Shown in pieces: positions 27,698 to 41,100 of a stretch of 64,000 nt of DNA. The DNA is from Acinetobacter wuhouensis. Its GTDB lineage: Bacteria > Pseudomonadota > Gammaproteobacteria > Pseudomonadales > Moraxellaceae. Position numbers and translations under genes: made by a program. Under the pieces are notes generated by a model that saw only the letters and a list, made by a program, of their open reading frames with translations, made no database searches and had not been told where the DNA came from. Within the stretch, counting starts at the first letter, position 1, and every line of letters starts with the position of its first letter. The DNA is taken from positions 2,728,001 through 2,792,000 of the forward strand of contig NZ_CP031716.1 of NCBI RefSeq assembly GCF_001696605.3. The letters run 5' to 3'.

Positions 27698-28552
27698 TTA
27701 AGCCACCTTGTTTTGTTGGGGTAGCTGATCATAGTAAAACTCATTTGGTGTCATTTTGTCTAGACTCGAATGAGGTCGTTTCAAATTATAAAACTCAAAA
27801 TATGCACTTAATTGCTTTTTCGCATCTGTGACACTGCTATAAGCTTTGAGATACACCTCTTCATATTTAACGCTCCGCCATAATCGTTCAACCATCACAT
27901 TATCTACCCATCGACCTTTACCATCCATACTGATTTGAATGCCATTTGATTTCAATACATCAATAAATGCATCACTGGTAAACTGGCTGCCTTGGTCTGT
28001 ATTAAATATTTCAGGTCGACCATATTTTTCAATCGCTTCATTTAAAGCCGAAATACAAAAATCCACCTCCATACTAATCGATACCCTATGCGCAAGTACC
28101 TTGCGGCTATGCCAATCAATCACAGCACATAAATAAACAAAGCCTTTTGCCATAGGGATATACGTTATATCCGTAGACCACACTTGATTACTGCGCTGAA
28201 TAGCCAACCCTTTGAGCAGATATGGATATTTACGGTGAGCTTGATTAGCCTGGCTTAAATTTGGTTTGCAATATAACGCCTGAATACCCATTTTCTTCAT
28301 TAAAGTACGTGTATGACGTCGTCCTATATGATGTCCTTGACGATTCAACAAATCACGCATCATACGACTGCCTGCAAAAGGATATTGCATATGTAATTCA
28401 TCAATACATCGCATCAGCTTCAGATCTGATGCACTCACAGGTTTTGGGCGATAGTAATAACAACCACGGGAGACTTTCAGCAGCTTAGCTTGCTTAGATA
28501 CTGAAATCTGAAGTGAGTCGTCGATTAACTTTTGTGGTTGAAGCGGCCCAGT
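27698..28552 (-). CDS. IS3-family transposase OrfB (catalytic, made by -1 frameshift)
   Basis: The frame, open from about 28552, encodes TGPLQPQKLIDD then a helical region and HTH_21-like segment (SRMMRDLLNRQGHHIGRRHTRTLMKKMG), followed by the rve integrase core. The DDE triad is visible: STDITY (Asp), NTDQGSQFTS (Asp) and MVERLWRSVKYEEV (Glu). It overlaps the end of orfA by about 28 bases in the -1 frame, so the active OrfAB protein is expected from frameshifting near AAGAAAC (28557-28551). The first possible separate start is a GTG at 28438, well inside. Confidence 0.9.
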   Translation of the reverse strand, partial: TGPLQPQKLIDDSLQISVSKQAKLLKVSRGCYYYRPKPVSASDLKLMRCIDELHMQYPFAGSRMMRDLLNRQGHHIGRRHTRTLMKKMGIQALYCKPNLSQANQAHRKYPYLLKGLAIQRSNQVWSTDITYIPMAKGFVYLCAVIDWHSRKVLAHRVSISMEVDFCISALNEAIEKYGRPEIFNTDQGSQFTSDAFIDVLKSNGIQISMDGKGRWVDNVMVERLWRSVKYEEVYLKAYSSVTDAKKQLSAYFEFYNLKRPHSSLDKMTPNEFYYDQLPQQNKVA

Positions 28553-28830
28553 TTCTTCAACACACCTTCTAAAAAATCAATTTCTAATGCCTGCTCACCG
28601 ATTTTTGCATGTAGTTTTTTTAGATCGATGGGTGGTTCTGTTGGAGCTTTTGATTGATCGAAAGCTTGCGAGGAAGCTGAGATCAATTGATTTTTCCAGT
28701 CAATAATTTGGTTTTGATGAACATCAAACTCAGCACTCAATTCAGCAAGTGTTTTTTCTGCTTTAATCGCAGCAAGTGCTACCTTAGCTTTAAAATCATT
28801 TGAATGATTTCTTCTTGGTCTACGTGCCAT
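28525..28830 (-). CDS. IS3-family transposase OrfA (DNA-binding)
   Basis: 101 residues beginning MARRPRRNHSNDFKAKVALA, an HTH_Tnp_1 helix-turn-helix that binds the IS ends, followed by a leucine-zipper-like region (LKKLHAKIGEQALEIDFLEGVLKKL). ATG 28830 has GGAG six bases upstream and is preferred to 28842. It ends just after the frameshift site into orfB. Confidence 0.9.
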   Translation of the reverse strand: MARRPRRNHSNDFKAKVALAAIKAEKTLAELSAEFDVHQNQIIDWKNQLISASSQAFDQSKAPTEPPIDLKKLHAKIGEQALEIDFLEGVLKKLGRFNHKS

Positions 28831-28921
28831 AAAATACTCCATATATTGATGTTTATAACATCATTTGAGGAGCAGAATATCACTTATAGGAGTTGTTCAA
28901 ATTTACGGATCCATCTCTATC

Positions 28922-29154
28922 AGCACCCATTGTAATTATTTAAGGCATGAAGCAATCATGATTTTTGATTGTTAAGTTGATTATTTTTAAATCAATGTTC
29001 TCTAAATTAATAATTTTCCATTTTGATTCATTTGGATAGATTAATCCTCTTATACACTATGAATGATTAATCATTTCAATTTAGGTTCACCCTATAGCAT
29101 ATTAAACTTGTATATAAATAAGCCATAAAGTGTATCAATTACTGCTAAAAATAA
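28922..29154. other. Short gap between the IS and the adhesin gene
   Basis: AT-rich, no ORF or repeat was recognised. It separates the right IS end from the adhesin terminator. Confidence 0.4.
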
Positions 29155-29178
29155 AAAAGGATGCCGAAGCATCCTTTT
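29155..29178 (-). terminator. Terminator of the giant adhesin gene
   Basis: AAAAGGATGC and GCATCCTTTT form a perfect stem around CGAA (TTCG on the minus strand), followed on the minus strand by TTTATTTTT. It lies about 20 bases past the stop codon. Confidence 0.9.
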
Positions 29179-29195
29179 CTTTAAAACCGTTTAAA

Positions 29196-32100
29196 TTAAA
29201 TGATTAATTGGTTGTTTTGGATCAATGTTAATAGGTCTGTTTTCACATCATTCAAAATAAGCACATCTGTAAATGTATGTGTTGTACCAGCTTTACCATC
29301 ACGGTCAATTTGAACATGAGTATTCGTACCATCATAAGTTACATTGACGTATTCAGTAAGGTTAGATGATGGATCTAATGTTACTTTACCTGTGCTGTCT
29401 GTATGTAGAGCATTAGAAATTTTATCATTCAATAATTCATGAATATCTATAACATCTGCATTGGCATCCGTTTCTATTTTACCAATTTTGAAGTTATTTG
29501 CTTGGTCAATACCATTACCACCGGTGTCGTGACTTGCATTTAATAACGCGAAGTAGATCGTATCACTGCCACCTGTAGTACCCATATTATAAGTATCGTT
29601 ACCCGCATTACCTTGGAAGACTTCATCTGTGCTACTTCCATTAAAAGTTGATGGGGTACTTGCCACATCTGATGAATTTTCCGAACTAGAGGTTCCGCTA
29701 TCATCAGCGAGTGAGCTATTTGGTGTCGCATCATTGCTCTTCGCAGTTGCACCATCCGTTCCTGTATCTGAAGCAACATTATCTACATATTGTTTAGATG
29801 CAAATGAAGTTGATGGCGTAGCATCTGGTACTGTCTCAGTCGCAACAATACTTCTATTCCCTGCTTGATCCACTGAAACTGCTGATACACTTTGTCCTGG
29901 CATTAAGCCTGGAATCGAAATAGACCAATTTCCAGCTGGATCAGCAGAGACATATTGATCTGAACCTTTTACACCATTTACGATTACGTTGACAATTACC
30001 ACAGAGTTTCCTTCTGCTGTACCTGTAATCGGACTCGTCGAATCTACAATAGGATCAATTGCAACATCTGGAATCGTAGTATCGACTGTAACTGTTTCAT
30101 AAAAATATCCCTCACTCGATTGACCAGCAATATTTACCACTCTTACTAGAAGGTCATAATCAGTATAAGTTCCTTGTGGTAGTACAAATGAATTACCTTC
30201 TCCACCAATCCAAGTATCACCACCATCGATTGTATATTCCCAATAATCAAGATCTGGATCTAGATTCGACAATATGACTTTTCCATTTTTTGTCACTCCA
30301 TCATCATTAGTGCCACCCAAACGAGCAGTGTCTTCTTCAAATTCAAGGAAAGGAGTAAGTATACTATTGTCAAATACAATCTTTGTAGCATTCATACCTG
30401 TTGCAGTATTTCCAGCCACATCTGTCTGTCTGACTTGAATTTTACCAGCATCATATGTGGTATCTGATGCCGCTTTAAAGCTATTGCTACTCGTACCAGT
30501 AGTCCAGCTAGTACCTCCATCTAAACTATATTCCCACATCGCACCTTCTTCGATGTTTGACACAAGCAAAGTTGTATTCATAGTGATGTTATCAGTACTA
30601 GACTTACCAGTTTCTTGAACGATGATCACTGGAGTTGCAATCGTTGTATCGACAGTAACTGTTTGGTAAAAATATCCCTCACTTGATTGACCAGCAATAT
30701 TTACCACTCTTACTAGAAGGTCATAATCAGTATAAGTTCCTTGTGGTAGTACAAATGAATTACCTTCTCCACCAATCCAAGTATCACCACCATCGATTGT
30801 ATATTCCCAATAATCAAGATCTGGATCTAGATTCGACAATATGACTTTTCCATTTTTTGTCACTCCATCATCATTAGTGCCACCCAAACGAGCTGTATCT
30901 TCTTCGAATTCCAAGAAAGGAGTAAGTATACTGTTGTCAAATACAATCTTTGTAGCATTCATACCTGTTGCAGTATTTCCAGCCACATCTGTCTGTCTGA
31001 CTTGAATTTTACCAGCATCATATGTGGTATCTGATGCAGCTTTAAAGCTATTACTACTCGTACCAGTAGTCCAGCTAGTACCTCCATCTAAACTATATTC
31101 CCACATCGCACCTTCTTCGATGTTTGACACAAGCAAAGTTGTATTCATAGTGATGTTATCAGTACTAGACTTACCAGTTTCTTGAACGATGATCACTGGA
31201 GTTGCAATTGTTTTATCTATTGTAGTCGCTGGTAATTGACCTACTTGGCTTACATTACCCGCAGCATCAGTTTGTCGAACTTCTACTTGTCCGGCAGTGT
31301 ATTTTCCTTCAGGTAAGTTAAAACTTGTACTACTGCCTCCTGGCAACCAAGCACCACCATCGGTTCTGTATTCCCATGTAGCACCTGGCTCTAAACCAGT
31401 TACATTTACGGTGTCATTAGAAGTAATACCATCTGCAAGACCTGTATCTTCAGCTAGCGTTAATATTGGGGCTGTTGGCGCTGTTGTGTTCACAGTCAAT
31501 GTTAATGCTGGGCTTGGATCGCTTTCATTACCCGCTGCATCCGTCAAGGTGTAGCTCAGCTTATGTTCACCTTCAGACAACGGAGTCGTTGGTGTCAAGG
31601 TGCCTGTCGTTGCATCATAGGTCGCAGCGACTGCTGCGCCATCTACATACAATTTTGGTGTTTCACCCGCGGCTGGTGCAGGGATGATCAAGCCTGGGGT
31701 GCTATCGTTGGTGCTTGTACCTGTACCGAATGTGCCTTGTACGGGATCGGTATTGTCCAAGTACTGTGTCGGGGCTGCTGGCGCTGTTGGCGCTATGGTG
31801 TCCACAGTCAATGTTAATGCTGGGCTTGGATCGCTTTCATTACCCGCTGCATCCGTCAAGGTGTAGCTCAGCTTATGTTCACCTTCAGACAACGGAGTCG
31901 TTGGGGTCAAGGTGCCTGTCGCTGCATCATAGGTCGCATCGACTGCTGCGCCATCTACATACAATTTTGGTGTTTCACCCGCGGCTGGTGCAGGGATGAT
32001 CAAGCCTGGGGTGCTATCGTTGGTGCTTGTACCTGTACCGAATGTGCCTTGTACGGGATCGGTATTGTCCAAGTACTGACTCGGGGCTACTGGCGCTGTT

Positions 32101-35100
32101 GGCGCTATGGTGTCCACCGTCAAGGTTAATGCTGGGCTTGGATCGCTTTCATTACCCGCTGCATCCGTCAAGGTGTAGCTCAGCTTATGTTCACCTTCAG
32201 ACAACGCAGTCGTTGGTGTCAAGGTGCCTGTCGCTGCATCATACGTCGCAGCGACTGCTGCGCCATCCACATACAATTTTGGTGTTTCACCCGCGGCTGG
32301 TGCAGGGATGATCAAGCCTGGGGTGCTATCGTTGGTTGTAGTACCTGTACCGAATGTGCCTTGTACGGGATCGGTATTGTCCAAGTACTGACTCGGGGCT
32401 ACTGGCGCTGTTGGCGCTATGGTGTCCACCGTCAAGGTTAATGCTGGGCTTGGATCGCTTTCATTACCCGCTGCATCCGTCAAGGTGTAGCTTAAGTCAT
32501 GTTCACCTTCAGACAACGGAGTCGTTGGTGTCAAGGTGCCTGTCGCTGCATCATACGTCGCAGCGACTGCTGCGCCATCCACATACAATTTTGGTGTTTC
32601 ACCCGCGGCTGGTGCAGGGATGATCAAGCCTGGGGTGCTATCGTTGGTACTTGTACCTGTACCGAATGTGCCTTGTACGGGATCGGTATTGTCCAAGTAC
32701 TGACTCGGGGCTACTGGCGCTGTTGGCGCTATGGTGTCCACAGTCAAGGTTAATGCTGGGCTTGGATCGCTTTCATTACCCGCGACATCCGTCAAGGTGT
32801 AGCTTAAGTCATGTTCGCCTTCAGACAACGCAGTCGTTGGGGTCAAGGTTCCCGCAACTGGATCATAGGTTGCAGGGACTTCGATGCCATCCACATACAA
32901 TTTCGGTGTTTCACCCGCGGCTGGTGCAGGGATGATCAAGCCTGGGGTGCTATCGTTGGTGCTTGTACCTGTACCGAATGTGCCTTGTACGGGATCGGTA
33001 TTATCCAAGTACTGTGTCGGGGCTGCTGGCGCTGTTGGCGCTATGGTGTCCACCGTCAAGGTTAATGCTGGGCTTGGATCGCTTTCATTACCCGCTGCAT
33101 CCGTCAAGGTGTAGCTTAAGTCATGTTCGCCTTCAGACAACGGAGTCGTTGGTGTCAAGGTGCCTGTCGCTGCATCATACGTCGCAGCGACTGCTGCGCC
33201 ATCCACATACAATTTTGGTGTTTCACCCGCGGCTGGTGCAGGGATGATCAAGCCTGGGGTGCTATCGTTGGTACTTGTACCTGTACCGAATGTGCCTTGT
33301 ACGGGATCGGTATTGTCCAAGTACTGTGTCGGAGCTGCTGGCGCTGTTGGCGCTATGGTGTCCACAGTCAATGTTAATGCTGGGCTTGGATCGCTTTCAT
33401 TACCCGCTGCATCCGTCAAGGTGTAGCTCAGCTTATGTTCACCTTCAGACAACGGAGTCGTTGGTGTCAAGGTGCCTGTCGCTGCATCATAGGTCGCAGC
33501 GACTGCTGCGCCATCTACATACAATTTTGGTGTTTCACCCGCGGCTGGTGCAGGGATGATCAAGCCTGGGGTGCTATCGTTGGTGCTTGTACCTGTACCG
33601 AATGTGCCTTGTACGGGATCGGTATTGTCCAAGTACTGTGTCGGAGCTGCTGGCGCTGTTGGCGCTATGGTGTCCACAGTCAATGTTAATGCTGAGCTTG
33701 GATCGCTTTCATTACCCGCGGCATCCGTCAAGGTGTAGCTCAGCTTATGTTCACCTTCAGACAACGGAGTCGTTGGTGTCAAGGTGCCTGTCGCTGCATC
33801 ATACGTCGCAGCGACTGCTGCGCCATCTACATACAATTTTGGTGTTTCACCCGCGGCTGGTGTAGGGATGATCAAGCCTGGGGTGCTATCGTTGGTGCTT
33901 GTACCTGTACCGAATGTGCCTTGTACGGGATCGGTATTGTCCAAGTACTGTGTCGGGGCTGCTGGCGCTGTTGGTGCTATGGTGTCCACAGTCAATGTTA
34001 ATGCTGGGCTTGGATCGCTTTCATTACCCGCTGCATCCGTCAAGGTGTAGCTTAAGTCATGTTCGCCTTCAGACAACGCAGTCGTTGGGGTCAAGGTTCC
34101 CGCAACTGGATCATAGGTTGCAGGGACTTCGATGCCATCCACATACAATTTTGGTGTTTCACCCGCGGCTGGTGCAGGGATGATCAAGCCTGGGGTGCTA
34201 TCGTTGGTGCTTGTACCTGTACCGAATGTGCCTTGTACGGGATCGGTATTGTCCAAGTACTGTGTCGGAGCTGCTGGCGCTGTTGGCGCTATGGTGTCCA
34301 CAGTCAATGTTAATGCTGGGCTTGGATCGCTTTCATTACCCGCTGCATCCGTCAAGGTGTAGCTCAGCTTATGTTCACCTTCAGACAACGGAGTCGTTGG
34401 TGTCAAGGTGCCTGTCGCTGCATCATAGGTCGCAGCGACTGCTGCGCCATCTACATACAATTTTGGTGTTTCACCCGCGGCTGGTGCAGGGATGATCAAG
34501 CCTGGGGTGCTATCGTTGGTACTTGTACCTGTACCGAATGTGCCTTGTACGGGATCGGTATTGTCCAAGTACTGTGTCGGGGCTGCTGGCGCTGTTGGCG
34601 CTATGGTGTCCACAGTCAATGTTAATGCTGAGCTTGGATCGCTTTCATTACCCGCTGCATCCGTCAAGGTGTAGCTCAGCTTATGTTCACCTTCAGACAA
34701 CGGAGTCGTTGGTGTCAAGGTGCCTGTCGCTGCATCATAGGTCGCAGCGACTGCTGCGCCATCTACATACAATTTTGGTGTTTCACCCGCGGCTGGTGCA
34801 GGGATGATCAAGCCTGGGGTGCTATCGTTGGTACTTGTACCTGTACCGAATGTGCCTTGTACGGGATCGGTATTGTCCAAGTACTGTGTCGGGGCTGCTG
34901 GCGCTGTTGGCGCTATGGTGTCCACAGTCAATGTTAATGCTGAGCTTGGATCGCTTTCATTACCCGCTGCATCCGTCAAGGTGTAGCTCAGCTTATGTTC
35001 ACCTTCAGACAATGGGGTCGTTGGTGTCAAGGTGCCTGTCGCTGCATCATAGGTCGCAGCGACTGCTGCGCCATCTACATACAATTTTGGTGTTTCACCC

Positions 35101-38100
35101 GCGGCTGGTGCAGGGATGATTAAGCCTGGGGTGCTATCGTTGGTACTTGTACCTGTACCGAATGTGCCTTGTACGGGATCGGTATTGTCCAAGTACTGTG
35201 TCGGGGCTGCTGGCGCTGTGGGTGCTGTACCATCAATCACTGTATTGCCTGGCTGTGAAACGTTACCCGCGGCATCTGTTGCTGTCGCTGTAACTTCATC
35301 ACCGTCTTTTAAGCCTGGATTTGGCACACTCCAGTGACCATCCGCATCTGCTGTGGTGGTCACAGTCGTCGTTCCGCCTTGTCCATCTGGATAGCTCACG
35401 CTAACCGTACTGCCTGCTTCTGCTGTACCTGTAATTGGGTCATGTGTATTGGCTGGATTCACCACGGGTGCATCTGGTGCTTGGGTGTCCACAGTCAATG
35501 TTAAGGCTGGGCTTGGATCGCTTTCATTACCCGCGGCATCCGTCAAGGTGTAGCTCAGCTTATGTTCACCTTCAGACAATGGGGTCGTTGGTGTCAAGGT
35601 GCCTGTCGCTGCATCATACGTCGCAGCGACTGCTGCGCCATCTACATATAATTTTGGTGTTTCACCCGCGGCTGGTGCAGGGATGATCAAGCCTGGGGTG
35701 CTATCGTTGGTGCTTGTACCTGTACCGAATGTGCCTTGTACGGGATCGGTATTGTCCAAGTACTGTGTCGGGGCTGCTGGCGCTGTGGGTGCTGTACCAT
35801 CAATCACTGTATTGCCTGGCTGTGAAACGTTACCCGCGGCATCTGTTGCTGTCGCTGTAACTTCATCACCGTCTTTTAAGCCTGGATTTGGCACACTCCA
35901 GTGACCATCCGCATCTGCTGTGGTGGTCACAGTCGTCGTTCCGCCTTGTCCATCTGGATAGCTCACGCTAACCGTACTGCCTGCTTCTGCTGTACCTGTA
36001 ATTGGGTCATGTGTATTGGCTGGATTCACCACGGGTGCATCTGGTGCTTGGGTGTCCACAGTCAATGTTAAGGCTGGGCTTGGATCGCTTTCATTACCCG
36101 CGGCATCCGTCAAGGTGTAGCTCAGCTTATGTTCACCTTCAGACAATGGGGTCGTTGGTGTCAAGGTGCCTGTCGCTGCATCATACGTCGCAGCGACTGC
36201 TGCGCCATCTACATATAATTTTGGTGTTTCACCCGCGGCTGGTGCAGGGATGATCAAGCCTGGGGTGCTATCGTTGGTGCTTGTACCTGTACCGAATGTG
36301 CCTTGTACGGGATCGGTATTGTCCAAGTACTGTGTCGGGGCTGCTGGCGCTGTGGGTGCTGTACCATCAATCACTGTATTGCCTGGCTGTGAAACGTTAC
36401 CCGCGGCATCTGTTGCTGTCGCTGTAACTTCATCACCGTCTTTTAAGCCTGGATTTGGCACACTCCAGTGACCATCCGCATCTGCTGTGGTGGTCACAGT
36501 CGTCGTTCCGCCTTGTCCATCTGGATAGCTCACGCTAACCGTACTGCCTGCTTCTGCTGTACCTGTAATTGGGTCATGTGTATTGGCTGGATTCACCACG
36601 GGTGCATCTGGTGCTTGGGTGTCCACAGTCAATGTTAAGGCTGGGCTTGGATCGCTTTCATTACCCGCGGCATCCGTCAAGGTGTAGCTCAGCTTATGTT
36701 CACCTTCAGACAACGGGGTCGTTGGTGTCAAGGTGCCTGTCGCTGCATCATACGTCGCAGCGACTGCTGCGCCATCTACATATAATTTTGGTGTTTCACC
36801 CGCGGCTGGTGCAGGGATGATTAAGCCTGGGGTGCTATCGTTGGTACTTGTACCTGTACCGAATGTGCCTTGTACGGGATCGGTATTGTCCAAGTACTGT
36901 GTCGGGGCTGCTGGCGCTGTGGGTGCTGTACCATCAATCACTGTATTGCCTGGCTGTGAAACGTTACCCGCGGCATCTGTTGCTGTCGCTGTAACTTCAT
37001 CACCGTCTTTTAAGCCTGGATTTGGCACACTCCAGTGACCATCCGCATCTGCTGTGGTGGTCACAGTCGTCGTTCCGCCTTGTCCATCTGGATAGCTCAC
37101 GCTAACCGTACTGCCTGCTTCTGCTGTACCTGTAATTGGGTCATGTGTATTGGCTGGATTCACCACGGGTGCATCTGGTGCTTGGGTGTCCACAGTCAAT
37201 GTTAAGGCTGGGCTTGGATCGCTTTCATTACCCGCGGCATCCGTCAAGGTGTAGCTCAGCTTATGTTCACCTTCAGACAATGGGGTCGTTGGTGTCAAGG
37301 TGCCTGTCGCTGCATCATACGTCGCAGCGACTGCTGCGCCATCTACATATAATTTTGGTGTTTCACCCGCGGCTGGTGCAGGGATGATTAAGCCTGGGGT
37401 GCTATCGTTGGTACTTGTACCTGTACCGAATGTGCCTTGTACGGGATCGGTATTGTCCAAGTACTGTGTCGGGGCTGCTGGCGCTGTGGGTGCTGTACCA
37501 TCAATCACTGTATTGCCTGGCTGTGAAACGTTACCCGCGGCATCTGTTGCTGTCGCTGTAACTTCATCACCGTCTTTTAAGCCTGGATTTGGCACACTCC
37601 AGTGACCATCCGCATCTGCTGTGGTGGTCACAGTCGTCGTTCCGCCTTGTCCATCTGGATAGCTCACGCTAACCGTACTGCCTGCTTCTGCTGTACCTGT
37701 AATTGGGTCATGTGTATTGGCTGGATTCACCACGGGTGCATCTGGTGCTTGGGTGTCCACAGTCAATGTTAAGGCTGGGCTTGGATCGCTTTCATTACCC
37801 GCGGCATCCGTCAAGGTGTAGCTCAGCTTATGTTCACCTTCAGACAATGGGGTCGTTGGTGTCAAGGTGCCTGTCGCTGCATCATACGTCGCAGCGACTG
37901 CTGCGCCATCTACATATAATTTTGGTGTTTCACCCGCGGCTGGTGCAGGGATGATTAAGCCTGGGGTGCTATCGTTGGTACTTGTACCTGTACCGAATGT
38001 GCCTTGTACGGGATCGGTATTGTCCAAGTACTGTGTCGGGGCTGCTGGCGCTGTGGGTGCTGTACCATCAATCACTGTATTGCCTGGCTGTGAAACGTTA

Positions 38101-41100
38101 CCCGCGGCATCTGTTGCTGTCGCTGTAACTTCATCACCGTCTTTTAAGCCTGGATTTGGCACACTCCAGTGACCATCCGCATCTGCTGTGGTGGTCACAG
38201 TCGTCGTTCCGCCTTGTCCATCTGGATAGCTCACGCTAACCGTACTGCCTGCTTCTGCTGTACCTGTAATTGGGTCATGTGTATTGGCTGGATTCACCAC
38301 GGGTGCATCTGGTGCTTGGGTGTCCACAGTCAATGTTAAGGCTGGGCTTGGATCGCTTTCATTACCCGCGGCATCCGTCAAGGTGTAGCTCAGCTTATGT
38401 TCACCTTCAGACAATGGGGTCGTTGGTGTCAAGGTGCCTGTCGCTGCATCATACGTCGCAGCGACTGCTGCGCCATCTACATATAATTTTGGTGTTTCAC
38501 CCGCGGCTGGTGCAGGGATGATTAAGCCTGGGGTGCTATCGTTGGTACTTGTACCTGTACCGAATGTGCCTTGTACGGGATCGGTATTGTCCAAGTACTG
38601 TGTCGGGGCTGCTGGCGCTGTGGGTGCTGTACCATCAATCACTGTATTGCCTGGCTGTGAAACGTTACCCGCGGCATCTGTTGCTGTCGCTGTAACTTCA
38701 TCACCGTCTTTTAAGCCTGGATTTGGCACACTCCAGTGACCATCCGCATCTGCTGTGGTGGTCACAGTCGTCGTTCCGCCTTGTCCATCTGGATAGCTCA
38801 CGCTAACCGTACTGCCTGCTTCTGCTGTACCTGTAATTGGGTCATGTGTATTGGCTGGATTCACCACGGGTGCATCTGGTGCTTGGGTGTCCACAGTCAA
38901 TGTTAAGGCTGGGCTTGGATCGCTTTCATTACCCGCGGCATCCGTCAAGGTGTAGCTCAGCTTATGTTCACCTTCAGACAACGGGGTCGTTGGTGTCAAG
39001 GTGCCTGTCGCTGCATCATACGTCGCAGCGACTGCTGCGCCATCTACATATAATTTTGGTGTTTCACCCGCGGCTGGTGCAGGGATGATTAAGCCTGGGG
39101 TGCTATCGTTGGTACTTGTACCTGTACCGAATGTGCCTTGTACGGGATCGGTATTGTCCAAGTACTGTGTCGGGGCTGCTGGCGCTGTGGGTGCTGTACC
39201 ATCAATCACTGTATTGCCTGGCTGTGAAACGTTACCCGCGGCATCTGTTGCTGTCGCTGTAACTTCATCACCGTCTTTTAAGCCTGGATTTGGCACACTC
39301 CAGTGACCATCCGCATCTGCTGTGGTGGTCACAGTCGTCGTTCCGCCTTGTCCATCTGGATAGCTCACGCTAACCGTACTGCCTGCTTCTGCTGTACCTG
39401 TAATTGGGTCATGTGTATTGGCTGGATTCACCACGGGTGCATCTGGTGCTTGGGTGTCCACAGTCAATGTTAAGGCTGGGCTTGGATCGCTTTCATTACC
39501 CGCGGCATCCGTCAAGGTGTAGCTCAGCTTATGTTCACCTTCAGACAACGGGGTCGTTGGTGTCAAGGTGCCTGTCGCTGCATCATACGTCGCAGCGACT
39601 GCTGCGCCATCTACATATAATTTTGGTGTTTCACCCGCGGCTGGTGCAGGGATGATTAAGCCTGGGGTGCTATCGTTGGTACTTGTACCTGTACCGAATG
39701 TGCCTTGTACGGGATCGGTATTGTCCAAGTACTGTGTCGGGGCTGCTGGCGCTGTGGGTGCTGTACCATCAATCACTGTATTGCCTGGCTGTGAAACGTT
39801 ACCCGCGGCATCTGTTGCTGTCGCTGTAACTTCATCACCGTCTTTTAAGCCTGGATTTGGCACACTCCAGTGACCATCCGCATCTGCTGTGGTGGTCACA
39901 GTCGTCGTTCCGCCTTGTCCATCTGGATAGCTCACGCTAACCGTACTGCCTGCTTCTGCTGTACCTGTAATTGGGTCATGTGTATTGGCTGGATTCACCA
40001 CGGGTGCATCTGGTGCTTGGGTGTCCACAGTCAATGTTAAGGCTGGGCTTGGATCGCTTTCATTACCCGCGGCATCCGTCAAGGTGTAGCTCAGCTTATG
40101 TTCACCTTCAGACAACGGAGTCGTTGGTGTCAAGGTGCCTGTCGCTGCATCATACGTCGCAGCGACTGCTGCGCCATCTACATATAATTTTGGTGTTTCA
40201 CCCGCGGCTGGTGCAGGGATGATTAAGCCTGGGGTGCTATCGTTGGTACTTGTACCTGTACCGAATGTGCCTTGTACGGGATCGGTATTGTCCAAGTACT
40301 GTGTCGGGGCTGCTGGCGCTGTGGGTGCTGTACCATCAATCACTGTATTGCCTGGCTGTGAAACGTTACCCGCGGCATCTGTTGCTGTCGCTGTAACTTC
40401 ATCACCGTCTTTTAAGCCTGGATTTGGCACACTCCAGTGACCATCCGCATCTGCTGTGGTGGTCACAGTCGTCGTTCCGCCTTGTCCATCTGGATAGCTC
40501 ACGCTAACCGTACTGCCTGCTTCTGCTGTACCTGTAATTGGGTCATGTGTATTGGCTGGATTCACCACGGGTGCATCTGGTGCTTGGGTGTCCACAGTCA
40601 ATGTTAAGGCTGGGCTTGGATCGCTTTCATTACCCGCGGCATCCGTCAAGGTGTAGCTCAGCTTATGTTCACCTTCAGACAACGGGGTCGTTGGTGTCAA
40701 GGTGCCTGTCGCTGCATCATACGTCGCAGCGACTGCTGCGCCATCTACATATAATTTTGGTGTTTCACCCGCGGCTGGTGCAGGGATGATTAAGCCTGGG
40801 GTGCTATCGTTGGTACTTGTACCTGTACCGAATGTGCCTTGTACGGGATCGGTATTGTCCAAGTACTGTGTCGGGGCTGCTGGCGCTGTGGGTGCTGTAC
40901 CATCAATCACTGTATTGCCTGGCTGTGAAACGTTACCCGCGGCATCTGTTGCTGTCGCTGTAACTTCATCACCGTCTTTTAAGCCTGGATTTGGCACACT
41001 CCAGTGACCATCCGCATCTGCTGTGGTGGTCACAGTCGTCGTTCCGCCTTGTCCATCTGGATAGCTCACGCTAACCGTACTGCCTGCTTCTGCTGTACCT

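Larger units (their letters stand above)
27637..28918 (-). mobile_element. IS3-family insertion sequence, complete (1282 bp)
   Basis: The element carries orfA and orfB in overlapping frames as in IS3-family elements. The ends are imperfect 28-bp inverted repeats (27637-27664 and 28891-28918) matching at 20 of 28 positions without gaps, including 11 inner bases TTTGAACAACT. A further block, ATAAGTGATATT, is also shared inside both ends with different offset. ATC flanks both sides. The DDE residues and both frames look intact, so it may be active. It sits between the hydrolase gene and the 3' end of the giant adhesin gene. The exact outer border is inferred from repeat matching. Confidence 0.85.
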
